A stretch of 64,000 bases of DNA from Andrena cerasifolii. Taxonomy: Eukaryota; Arthropoda; Insecta; Hymenoptera; Andrenidae. The notes under the pieces were generated by a model. That model did no database searches. It worked only from the letters and a program-made list of their open reading frames with translations, and was not told the origin of the DNA. This document shows, in pieces, positions 53,316 to 63,783 of this stretch. The DNA lies in contig NC_135123.1 of NCBI RefSeq assembly GCF_050908995.1, forward strand, positions 806,001-870,000, in the 5' to 3' direction. The position numbers and the translations under genes were made by a program. Within the stretch, counting starts at the first letter, position 1, and every line of letters begins with the position of its first letter.

Positions 53316-54893
53316 CCCTCCAGTGCATAGATTTTTAATTCAGTTGAAAAAATTAGACTAGTCTAATTCGGGTATGAAAAGACCGAATCCGATGTCTGTT
53401 TTCAATTTGGAGGACGTCTGGGCTCCCCAGGACAGCCTTCTGGATCACCGCCTTAAGGCGGGATCATGTAGCAAGTACAAATAATGTAGTGTTTTTTTTA
53501 TCAAATAAACACTTTATTTTTAATGAAAAACTATGAAAAAATGTTAAAAAAATTATAAATTTATGACATAATAGAGAATTATTTTATTGTGCATTGTGAA
53601 ATTTAACAAAGCACAGAAGAATCACGAGAAGCCATCGCGAGTCGGCCTAAGGTCGGTATCAGATATGTTGGCCGGTGAGTTCATTTTTGCGAGCAGCGAT
53701 CGAGGAGAAATCAGCCACCACCATCTGACGATCGTGGATTTATCAATTGGAGTTGCGTAGTCCCCGAAGGGTATGGTGAAGTAACGGGAACCCTGCTCGG
53801 CGCCGTCTGAATGTAGCCGTATGGCTGTTATTCATTCTGAGCGTAATAGTTGTGTGCTTTACGAAGGTATGCGTAAACCAATACGAGATGAAAATATCGA
53901 GAAAGAATCAATCTGCTGACCAATAAAACTCCTGAATTTTTTCGGAGCTTACGCACACCTATTCTGATGTATGTATTTCTACGCAAAGAACTCGGTGTGT
54001 CCTACACGTCAGGAGCTTGCCGCTATCCCCACCACTTCTGATTCACTCATGTTCTGCGAAGACGAGAGCGAGATGAAGCGAGAGCGAGTCCGATAACGTT
54101 GAGAAAAGAGGCAGGTAAGCGGTATGGTGGGAGAATACCCCTCACGAAACGCACCGGCCTAAATATATCTGATACCGACCTTAGTCATGACTTCTTTATG
54201 TACATACTATTTTTTATACAGATTAATTATATTTTACATCATAAAACATAGCCTATATCCCTTCTTGTTGTTCAAGGACACTCTAGTTAAAATTTGGTAA
54301 TGATTTGTTCAGTACTTTTTGAGAGTTTTGTGAGCATACAAACAAATGTTATGGGTTTATTATAATAGTATGATAAGATATATGTTTGTATATAGGTACC
54401 AAATTTCATGAACAAAGAGCTAAAAGGTGCACAAGTAAAATATTCACGCATCAATTATTAGGGTGATAAACTAACACCGTAACTATAACTTAGGATGAAC
54501 CACTAATATGATACCGCCTTAAGGCGGCTACCGGCCAAGCCTCACTTCACAGGTGTAAATTATTTTTTGCTTTCAAATCTTTATTCCATTCGATAGATCA
54601 CTACACAAACTACTTACCAATAATTTTTTTTTAGCTGTACGGTGTCGGGAAGTATTTTATTTGATTTTTTTACTTACACAAATAATTTTTGCAGCATGCT
54701 TAGCTCAAAAAATGCACTTCAAACTAGATTTCTGTCAAATCGAAACGTCAGATTGACAAGTTTTTTAGACTAACATGTGTAGTGTGGCAATATTTTTAAG
54801 GCTGGCAACTGAGAGTTCTGAAAAAAAATTATAGGCGCCCAACTCCTGGATTAAACAGGTGCCCGCCTTAAGGCAGGCGTATGCACTAGAGGG
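53316..54893. mobile_element. piggyBac-type non-autonomous element, TTAA flanked
   Basis: TTAA|CCCTCCAGTGCATAG at the left and CTATGCACTRGAGGG-type sequence read inverted at the right (TATGCACTAGAGGG|TTAA at 54880-54897). Subterminal CCGCCTTAAGGCGG palindromes occur at 53449, 54511 and about 54865. TTAA duplication and CCC ends define the piggyBac superfamily. There is no transposase. Another MITE is nested within. Confidence 0.88.
53647..54184. mobile_element. 538-bp MITE, CTAAGG TIRs, nested in the TTAA element
   Basis: CTAAGGTCGGTATCAGATAT at the left mirrors ATATCTGATACCGACCTTAG at the right, about 31 bp. A truncated copy is at 43054-43545. The interior shares CCCCACCACTTCTG-type sequence with the pogo-like MITE at 24985. 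Target duplication not evident, so the superfamily is open. Confidence 0.82.
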
Positions 54894-54897
54894 TTAA

Positions 54898-55357
54898 TGT
54901 CAGCAAAATAAAGGTTTCAACAGTTGCATGACTATTCGGAAACATGTTCTTTTTTGTATAATATTAAAAAAATCCTCGAAAGCAATGAACTATGGTGTTT
55001 TGTGCTAAACTGCAACAAAAGTTGCAGCTCATAAGTCTCAAAGATTTTCTTCCGGATAACGATGTTACGCCCATTTACGTTTTAAACTTTATAAAGCGCA
55101 ATATTCAGGAACTATATCTAAATGTATGGATTGCATTTCGCATCTTGGTAACTATTCCTGTAATAGTAGCTAGTGGAAAACGCAGTTTTTCAAAACTTAA
55201 ATTAATTAAAACGTATTTGCGATCAATAATTTCACAATCAAAATTTACTAACTTAGCTGCGCTCTCGATTGAAAATGAAATTGCCGAAAAATTAGATTTC
55301 GCTGACTTGATCCGTGCATTTGCCGACAAAAATACCGAAAAAGCTCAATTTTATTAA
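54898..55357 (+). pseudogene. hAT transposase, segment 4 (hATC dimerisation domain)
   Basis: After a few broken codons the C-terminal hATC domain reads LKDFLPDNDVTPIYVLNFIK, then VWIAFRILVTIPVIVASGKR, SFSKLKLIKTYLRSIISQ and LAALSIENEIAEKLDFADLI, ending at TAA 55355-55357. The last catalytic E would be in the SIENE region by family convention. It is the best-preserved part of the gene. Confidence 0.88.
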
Positions 55358-55924
55358 ATTTCTGCTATTTTTAGATCTCATAGTTCAACTTGAGTTCTCG
55401 GTCGAAAATAAAAGAAATACTGTGACGTCCCACTATTTTTCGCGCAGTCGTAATTAGAGTCTTCCCCACAAATTACTCCAAATCTTCGCCAAAATCCCTC
55501 GAATTCAAATCTTACCCCTTTTCCCCAACCACCGACCACCTTGACGATGTACCTTAGCGGTCCCCATCTCAAGATGATCTACTACGAAATCCCCTTCCCT
55601 CTACGCCCTAAGAGGCACGATCTCCTCCCTCACCTTCAAAGTCTAAACAAGTCCCTCGTCCCAAAAACCCCCTTACATCGAGACTACGTCTCACGACCTC
55701 CCTACGACCCACCGAGTCAAAGCCACTCTTACCTCGTTCCAACCAAAACACCCAAACCACATTTAACTAGTTTCAGTCCCCCTTCTCGAGCACCCCTCAT
55801 AAAACCCCCGGAAATAATATTGCGAAGTCCTTTTCGAATGCCCTTTATAAAAACCCCGGAAGTCTTATTGCGACGCATATTTCGTGCATGAGTCACGGTG
55901 CATACCGCGCACACCCCTCATACC

Positions 55925-56212
55925 TAAACACCGTATAAATACAAGGGCCCCAGAGGCCGTAGCCCTCTTCTACGGAAATCTCTTCCATAGAAACAGCCTT
56001 AACAACGTAACTAAACGTGCATTAAAATCAGTGCAACCCCGTTCGACGAGAGATTCACTATCGACAACTAAACACCGTATAAATACAAGGGCCCCAGAGG
56101 CCGTAGCCCTCTTCTACGGAAATCTCTTTCATAGAAACAGTCTTAACAACGTAACTAAACGTGCATTAAAATCAGTGCAACCCCGTTCGACGAGAGATTC
56201 ACTATCGACAAC
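55925..56212 (+). repeat. 144-bp tandem duplication including a TATA-like promoter
   Basis: The unit starting TAAACACCGTATAAATACAA at 55925 is repeated at 56069 with very few changes. Both copies carry TATAAATA and the downstream GGCCCCAGAGGCCGTAGCC. Confidence 0.9.
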
Positions 56213-56767
56213 CACTGTAAGCGATTACAATTACTTATTTTACTATCGCATATCACCACCATTTATATTGTAACCAGCACTCCCCTTTCATATTTTTTCC
56301 TTATTGCTTTTCATATTCTTGTCCATTGCTAATACTCGCATATTTCATGTTCATCTATATATTGCTATTGATTACCATTTATATAAATGTTTTGTGCTAA
56401 TGCTTAACGTCCTACGCATTATTATAATATTACCACATATGCTTTAAACTGAATAAACGTTCTTATTCTAAATAACGCTTCGAATTATTGTAGTGATCCT
56501 TCGGTTACGGAATTACCGAATCATAACAAGCTACTACAACAGCTGATCTCGGTTCGCGAACTCCGGGATTTCTTACAGTGTTTACAAGGCTTACTTTCGT
56601 ATAGGCCTTGTACGACCATACCGTTACCTCTATCACAAAGAAATATAACGCGAGGTTTCTTATAGTAATGCAACGGTAAATCCAATTATCAGGACTTTAA
56701 ATACCCATGCTTGTGTCTAACGGGTGTCACTCTGGTACTTGATTACTGCTTTACCTTCCCTGGTTGC

Positions 56768-57055
56768 TTGTGCCGTGAAGCTGGTTTTCGTGCCAAAACT
56801 CCCATCGTTCCTAGTGCCGCGAAACTGGTTTTCGTGCCTAACTCCCATCGTTCCTAGTGCCGCGAAACTGGTTTTCGTGCCTAACGCCCATCGTTCCTAG
56901 TGCCGCGAAACTTGTTTTCGTGCCTAACTCCTGCCTCACTTTGTGCCGCGAAACTGGTTTTCGTGCCAAAGTCCTACCCTCCTTAGTGCCGCGAAGCTGG
57001 TTTTCGTGCCTAAACTCCCTCAACTAGCCTTGTGTCGCGTAACTGGTTTTCGTGC
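56768..57055. repeat. about 43-bp minisatellite (7 units)
   Basis: Units share GTGCCGCGAAACTGGTTTTC followed by GTGCC and a variable spacer. It lies near the 3' end of the 1.7-kb LTR. Confidence 0.9.
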
Positions 57056-57326
57056 CGAGACTTCCTCCCGATCTACCCCAACTATGTCATTCCCCTAAAA
57101 AGACCTTCACCCGGGACGTGACAATACCCAACCTAAAAATGCTTTAAAAAAAATTCAAAATGAAAATAAAAAAAAATCAATGAAAAAATAAGAAAAATAG
57201 AAAAACGAAAAAAATAGTTCTAAAAATTCTTATATGCGTTCATTCATTTATATCCATTTGGATTTATTAAGCAGAAAGCTGCTAATGAATTTTAATATAG
57301 TTAAAGCCGGCCCTGTTAACGGACGC

Positions 57327-57629
57327 TTTCTATGTACAAACCAAAAGACATTTAATAAATAAAATGACAAAAGCTAAATCACAGCTTTCGCAAAAAAACA
57401 AAAAATACTCGGAAAATAACAATACACTCCAACGGAGAATGACCTGAGACCCGTCTATCTGGATTGTCCCTTTTCAGTTCTCATAACGTCGTAAAGGAGC
57501 TAGTCTTGAGAGCAAGATGCGATTAATAGATCAACGTCAACGTCGTCATTGATCAACGTGACGTCGTCTGTGTAACCAGCGAGCACTTGGCAAACAGAAT
57601 AGAGCTACTAAGTCTGAATCATTTCAGAA
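57327..57629. other. intron 4, nothing recognised
   Basis: Contains inverted words around GATCAACGTCAACGTCGTC / GATCAACGTGACGTCGTC but no gene. Confidence 0.45.
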
Positions 57630-57945
57630 AAAAAAGAAAAATGATCAGCATTTTCTTATGACCCTCAAATTGATTACGTAAATCGCAATGGTGTTTGCAT
57701 TGAAAAATGAAAATAGCGTTTGCGAGTACTGTAACGCAAAAAAAATGGTCCGATATTTCTGATTTAAAATTAATAATACACGCTGATCGTGTTCCATCAA
57801 ACCAACACAGAGGACGATTTAAGGCACCCTCCACAAATGAAGTGACTGTACTTTTAGTGGATGAAGATAATGGTCCAAGAGATATTGTATGTAATAAATG
57901 GTTGTGATGGTCGGCTACGAAAAATTTCAGAATTACACCTGTAAC
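57630..57945 (+). pseudogene. Helitron replicase/helicase fragment
   Basis: The frame reads IIHADRVPSNQHRGRFKAPS and TNEVTVLLVDEDNGPRDIVC. A frameshift near 57900 follows, after which DGRLRKISELH continues the same motif. This matches the Helitron N-terminal region (RxNAPxxxEVAxxxx...RDIVLxRRxxxLQRISExH). Only about 80 residues remain and no Rep HUH motif is included. Confidence 0.65.
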
Positions 57946-59644
57946 CGATACCGAGGTAAGGTAGAGTACGACAATTTATTCCGTGTTATACAAGTATCCC
58001 GGCCAGGTCCGTGCTGGCACACAGTGTGAAATCGGCTTAATCTAGACTTATATTATCGCGAGTCACGGTGTGTACCGCAGCGCATATCGTGGTCGGTATT
58101 GCGGTGCGTGTCGCGGCGCGTATCGCGACCGCCGGTAGCGGTTCGGCGAAGTGGGAGACGGAAGACGGTTTGACCGTTCGGTGTCCTCGCGGGCCAACCC
58201 TGCCACTGGACTCTGGTCGGACAGCCTGGGCTCACGCTGTCCTTCTGGGAGCCATGGAGGAGGAGAATTCAAAAAGGCGCAGGGACTCAGCCTGTCGTCA
58301 CACTGGAACGGGTGCTTACACGAAAGCTTGGTCTTTCACAAGGGCTGGTGTCGGTACACGAACGTGGAATCGCAGAGGAGGTCTCTGGGAGAGGCGTACT
58401 GCTCATACTAACGCTCCAGGCAGTATCTGTCGAATAGGCCATCGCCCCGGCCTATATGCCCTCGTCCGCTTATTTTTGGCAGCGAGAGAGACACTTGGTG
58501 CGTGACCCTCTCGCGCCCGCTCTCGGTAATTGCGGACGAGTGGGGTGGAGGGGGGGGGGGGCAAGACCGTTGGCTTAGCGCGGTACTCGCTATCTCGGTC
58601 GGACGCGTGGTGGGGAGCAAGATCATCGTCCCACCGACGTAACTCGTTACACACCGTTCATGTGATGCCTTGCAATATCCACTCATTTCCCTGTGTGGAA
58701 AAGATGGATACGGTATCTATTGATATATTTTTTTCCTGATATTTCCTACAGACCAGCGCTGTCTGGGTCCCTTACGCGCCTACTGCCCCTTCCAATCTTT
58801 AGCTGTGACGGCGTGTTTCACCGTGTGTCGCTAACATACACGTCGTATGGGACGTCCGAGCTCTCTTGACGACGCACAGTGTGAGATTGTTTACAAAAAT
58901 CTCTCGACAGCGCAAATCTCGACCGATTTTAATACATTTTTTTTAAATACTCATAACGGATTCAGCAATAACGGAGCACTGCAGTAAAAACTGTATCTGT
59001 TGGTCTAATCTATAAAAACCATTATTTAGCATAACATAACATAAAAGTGTAAACATTGGAGATTAAGGATATTAAAAATTAATTTTTTTGGTATTTAATC
59101 ATAACTATAAAATAAAATATTTACTTCAAATTTACAAAACTGTAAGTATAGCTGATTTAAATCTTATATTTTAAATTATATTTGAAATACGTAATAAATT
59201 ACGTAAAGAATAAATACGAATATTACACAAATCTATTGAAAAAAAGTTCAAACATATTGTTTTGATTTGAATGACATGTCATTTGAAGTAAGTTTCGATT
59301 TGAAGTGCACACTGATAGGCGGTAAAGTGTGTACACTAACTGAGCAAAAAGCTACGACTTGCTGCAATATTTGTGGAGTTGGACCTAAATTTATCAATAA
59401 TCTGGGTTATGTGAAAAGTCTTCAAAGAAATTAAGATTACTACAAATTCGGCCTTTCTACACTCATCTTTGTTAGAAATGACTTTAAAACGGGTTGGAAG
59501 ACGCTCGCTCGAGGACAGTTCCGGTGTAAGTGCTGTGAGGTTCATCACCGTCCTCTCACCAACAGGCACTGTTTAGTCTCATGCACCAGCGCTACCAGAA
59601 TCGTGGGTTTTCGCCCACCGGCGCTACCCCCACTCCACGACCAA
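57946..59644. other. intron 4: GC-rich block and AT-rich block, no gene
   Basis: 58055-58660 is GC-rich, with overlapping open frames in several registers on both strands and a G run near 58549-58560. I see no domain and treat these frames as compositional. 58900-59330 is AT-rich and featureless. PPO exon 5 is not found here. Confidence 0.4.
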
Positions 59645-61372
59645 ACGTACCCCCTTCTTACGACTGTACTGCACCGCGCAAGCATACCCGTCCCTCTATC
59701 CGTGTGCCGTACGCGCTGCCTGGCCTGCGCTCTCCGGCGAGAATTCGTTTTAACGACATCCTAAATCTTGGGTCGCAAACAGAAAATCCCAGGTCCAAAT
59801 CCCGGTGCGAAGAGTCTATATATTCTCAGTAGAATACAAACTTGAAAACTGTTATTTTACAAAGCATATTCGCAGCTGGCTAATGTTCGATGTTGGTGTT
59901 CTACACTTTGTATACATAAACAGAAGTAATTCCTTGAAATGCCACTTACAAAATAAGCTCCTTTCTAGGATGTACTCTTTAAAATTCACGTCACAATGAA
60001 CAGTTACAGAATCGGTGATTTCTGTTTCAGGTAAGCGAGCCGCTTCGCTATTACGGTCCGCTTACCACTCGCACCCCGGGTTACTGTAATGAGGTTTGAA
60101 AACAATATCAACAGGTTTCGTAACAGTCTCAATGATATCATTTATATCTACAGAAGAGTTTTGCTCACCCATTCGTGGTCAATGACACTCTTTTCGTGTT
60201 AATCAGGTTCATACATACCGTCTTCTTCGGATTATTGAAATGCTTTTGGCCCCGGATTATCCGGAAAGTCCTACCCACCCCACAGTTTTGCTTCCTCGCT
60301 GCAAGTGAGGATCTGCGGTCCCGGGTAGGCCGCCCGTTGACTGCCGAGAGAAATAAAACGTGAAATAAAACTTTTGATAAATATTCGTGAAAGTATTACC
60401 AATAAATTTCTTTATGATTTCCTGATGAAAATGAGTTCAAACATGGACAAATTCGGTCCATTTTTAGTGAACGTAGTGTGCGTCGCAGGCCAATCACCAG
60501 AAGCGTGTTTTCCGCTTTATCTGGGGAACACTGAAATTCTAAACATGTTTTCATAAAAAATATAGACCGAATTGCTTCGTGTTTCAACTTATTGTCGTCG
60601 ACATAAACTCACCAATCTATCGGCGATACTCTAATCAAACTGTAATGAGAAATATGACAATTTTCATATTCTGTATTGAATGACTGAAGTCGCTGTCGAT
60701 CGAGGATCACTCGCGAGTGCGCTATGTCACTCACTCTCGGTTTACGTCGCTCAGTCTTGTCAGATGGTTCGGGCGAGGACCTTGCCAAATATGAATCAAT
60801 TTAGTGCTAACTACTGCCTCAGATCATGGAGAATTTCCCGGTCCCGAATCTTTCTCCATAATACGAGGAACACTGTATCTGCTTATTTGCCCGTTGATTA
60901 TTTACGAAATTTGTGCCATTGCTCGATGGAAACCACGAGAAGGTGGTGGGTCGACCGCACTAGCGGAGAGGCGGCTGGCTGAACTGAAACGGAAATCACC
61001 GATTCTGTAACCGTTCATTGTGACGTGAATTTTTAAGAGTCCATTCTAGAAAGGAGCTTATTTTGTAAGTAGCATTTTAAGGAATTACTTCTGTTGATGT
61101 ATACAACAGGCAGAAGGCCAACATCGTACATTAGCCAGATGCGAAAATGCTTTGTAAATTAATAGTATTTAAGTTTTTATTCTACTGAGAAATTTGAAAA
61201 ATAAATTACAGAATAATTAATGAAAAAAGTAGAATCTTCGCAACGTGATTTGAACCTCGGCGAAGTAAATTCTCGGTACAGAGTGCCGGCCAGGCAGCGC
61301 TTACGGCACACGAACAGAAGGTAGGGTACGCTTATAGTGGTGCGGTACAAGCCAGAAGGAGGTCGCATCTTT
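59645..61372. mobile_element. long inverted-repeat element (~390-bp arms)
   Basis: Arms 59645-60030 and 60975-61372 are inverted copies (GAATCGGTGATTTCTGTTTC / mirror at 60985, CTTACAAAATAAGCTCCTTTC / mirror at 61060, GTGTGCCGTACGCGCTGCCT / mirror at 61290). Arms contain tRNA-like B-box sequence (AGGTCCAAATCCCGGTGCGA, mirror GAGGTTCAAATCACGTTGCG). The 940-bp centre carries the inverted copy of the repeat at 43715. No transposase is seen. Confidence 0.7.
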
Positions 61373-61508
61373 AGCAGCAAATCAAACTTCGAAAATGCTT
61401 TGTAAATTATAAATTTTGTTAATTAAACATCGAGGATCGAACGCCATAAACATGCGGTGAGACATCACGGTGAAACATCTCCTTGAGTCGAGTCGCTGGA
61501 GAACCCTG
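61373..61508. other. short non-coding gap
   Basis: Nothing recognised. Confidence 0.5.
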
Positions 61509-61699
61509 TATTGGTTAGGGCTAGATTAGTGCGGGGCCGCGCGCCCGCTCGCGGGCGCGTAAAGCATAGTAGCGAACCGATGTGAATTTGGAGATTTGAA
61601 CCAGAAACTAGCGGCTGCCCGTCAACACCCAGAGTATGTTCGGCGGTGGCCTCTAGGAAGGTGGTGCGCGCCCCCACACTAATCTAGCCCCAACCAATA
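61509..61699. mobile_element. 191-bp MITE with TA at both ends
   Basis: TATTGGTTAGGGCTAGATTA at the left mirrors TAATCTAGCCCCAACCAATA at the right, continuing inward to GCGCGC. TA at each outer edge suggests a Tc1/mariner-type duplication. Confidence 0.75.
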
Positions 61700-63042
61700 C
61701 TAATACCCGGGACAAGTTTAAAAGTGGAATGCGTTACATCGGAACAAGTAAAAAAAAGTTTATCGCAAATATCTCGGAAACGAAGGTCAGCTTCGTCATT
61801 TATTTTGTTCCATGCTGACGCATATGCTGCCATGAACGCGTACCGTAGGTAGGTATACGGCAGAATACATTGCAGTAGTAGCAACAGATTTGCGCGAATA
61901 TCTTGGAAACTTTGGCCGAGCGGCGGTAACATGTATACGAAAAAGTTGTTCAGAATATTGAGTTTTACAACATATTTAAGTTTTATCAAAATTGGTGCGG
62001 TGTACGCTTTTATGCATAACTACCGTAATAACTCTTAATAAGTAAACGTAAACTAAGTTTTTCGACCTAAATTCGCGGGTCACCCGACTGTTAGCCCTAT
62101 TTCACTAATTCACGGCTCTGTTTATACGGCATCGTTTAAACCAGCGATGCCCCGATGGGCGGTCCGAAGACGCGAGCATCCATAGCGTTTTCTAGGAGCC
62201 GCGTGGAATGCGGTGCTCGAAGCCAATGAAGCAGCGGGCATACAACGGATAGGGAAAACTCTAGTAGTGTGCCCTTAGGGCCTAAATGTGAAGTTCCACG
62301 ACGCGTGATTTGGCGAATCGGCTCGGCTTGCCCAGGTTCGGCGAGTCAGCGAGCCACCCACCGTGGAACTTCACCTTAAAGGCAGGGCCCCACTAGTGAA
62401 TCAGCGCGCCGCGTACGACGTTTACGTCCACTTGAAAGGGTCTAATTTATGAGGCCGCGCGTACGAAATGGGCCGACGCTCTGCCAGGCGCGCATGTGGA
62501 TGCTTGACGCGCACGTCGAAGGAGACAGTGGAAATACTAGCTTCCTTTTCTACATTTTACTTTCTTTATCTAAATAAATCAAACACCGGCGATTGTGTCA
62601 GTAGCCGAAACAACGCCTTCACACTTGATACTACTTGAAATGTTTGAAGGTTTACTACGCCGCGGTCATCGATTGCTGGAAACTGTGTTTCAATTAAAAT
62701 GAAGAGGTTCTCTGCCGTGGCTTCCCTCCCACAGTTCCGCCATTACTTTCAACATTGTTCAGTCATTCGCTATCTCGACGTCCTGTTTGTTTTTTTCCTC
62801 ACACAATATGGGATTGAGGGTAGTTACCATTGTGATCAATAGTGAAAATATGAACGCCCTTTGTTTAGATAGTGTGGAAAAAGGTGGGCCAGAGGATGGA
62901 AATTAAGTCATGGCCAACTGAACCGGCATTCCTCTCAGAGGCCAACTTTCTACCCCACCCAGGTAGGGTTCCCTACACAGGAAATACACGTGTATCATTT
63001 ATTGAATTTCATTTATATTGAATTTAATACAAAATATACAAT
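61700..63042. other. intron 4, small repeats only
   Basis: Includes a direct repeat of AATATCTCGGAAAC (61769 and 61900) and a short hairpin at 62288-62375 (GTGAAGTTCCACG / CGTGGAACTTCAC). A segment at 62935-62998 resembles the end of the 34228 ORF. No gene is recognised. Confidence 0.4.
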
Positions 63043-63216
63043 TTCATTTAAAAATCTAACTTGACCATCGTATCTTTTAAAATAATAATCCAAGAAAAAA
63101 TCATCTGGGCTAATAAATTTGCTCCCTCGAACCATGCAATTCCATATAAACTTTTTTTTTCTATCTCAAATACGTTAGGAAATATCCAGCTGCTTACTGT
63201 CCCCGCGGACACCCTG
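63043..63216 (-). mobile_element. orphan end of the pogo/Tc5-like family
   Basis: About 170 bp aligns with the right TIR end of 14182-18297 (CTTGACCATCGTATCTTTTA, TCGAACCATGCAATT) and ends GGACACCCTG before TA at 63217-63218. It is diverged, with no partner TIR or transposase nearby. Confidence 0.8.
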
Positions 63217-63534
63217 TACAGTATATTACACTTATGCAATATCCAGAAACAAGTATACTTATCGCAGCAGTATAATTGTTATTATTTACAGCAGTATAAT
63301 TGTTACTATTTACAGCAGTAATTAACATGTTACTGCTTGCTTTAATATATAAACCAATAATAATTGATCATAAATACACGCATACAAGTGATATGTAAAA
63401 GTAAAGAGTATTTGTGCGTTGGAAAATACACATTTTTTTTAGTCTTTCGACGATGCACGGCGTGCATTCGCGTGCGCGCGTGGCAGAGAAATCCCGGCAT
63501 AACGCACGCGTGTTCGCTTTCAACGCGCGCGTCG

Positions 63535-63712
63535 TCGTAAAAATTGACCCTTTCAAGTGCTGCAAACTGCTCGAAAATCCGAGAAACTTGTAAATCTGAC
63601 CCGTGCGCAACGCGCAGTTGCATCAGTGAGAATGTCTTTCTGCAACAAATCGGCCTTGCGCGTCGAAAAAAACTTGCGTGGCGCGCCATTGCACTAGTGG
63701 GACCCTGCGTTA
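63535..63712. repeat. dispersed repeat, copy 2
   Basis: Partner of 35225-35395 in the same orientation. Shared words include CTCGAAAATCCGAGAAAC-like sequence and GCACTAGTGGGACCCT. Non-coding. Confidence 0.75.
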
Positions 63713-63783
63713 TGCCGGAAAGTGCCATGCGTCTTTCGTCATTAACTTCTGTGCTTAGCTTAGCCCACTCCCCAGTTGTAAAG

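Larger units (their letters stand above)
55421..57123. repeat. solo LTR, 1703 bp, ATAC target duplication
   Basis: TGTGACGTCCCACT to CACCCGGGACGTGACA with inverted ends, flanked by ATAC at 55417-55420 and 57124-57127. It holds two internal repeats, a 144-bp tandem pair and a roughly 43-bp minisatellite. No gag or pol is present. CCGTATAAATACAAGG looks like the LTR's core promoter and occurs twice. Confidence 0.78.
48680..57318 (+). mobile_element. hAT transposon carrying four nested insertions
   Basis: The shared 8-mer ACGGACGC at 48672-48679 and 57319-57326 marks the target duplication. The ends resemble each other inverted (AGGCCCGGTTTTAAGG against TTAAAGCCGGCCCTG). Inside is a TTF-zinc-finger/hATC transposase gene on the plus strand, broken by two solo LTRs, a TTAA element and a large solo LTR (four direct insertions). 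Without them the element would be about 3.3 kb. The exact outer base is uncertain by about 3 bp at the right end. Confidence 0.75.

Noticed and set aside
58063..58686. Open frames up to 145 codons in the GC-rich block of intron 4
   Set aside because: They overlap on both strands and match no family. I also checked whether they could be PPO exon 5 and found no hemocyanin-like motif.
59770..59825. Possible tRNA gene (B-box-like GGTCCAAATCCCGG)
   Set aside because: No cloverleaf could be folded by eye and no A box lies at the right distance. It is treated as part of an inverted-repeat element.
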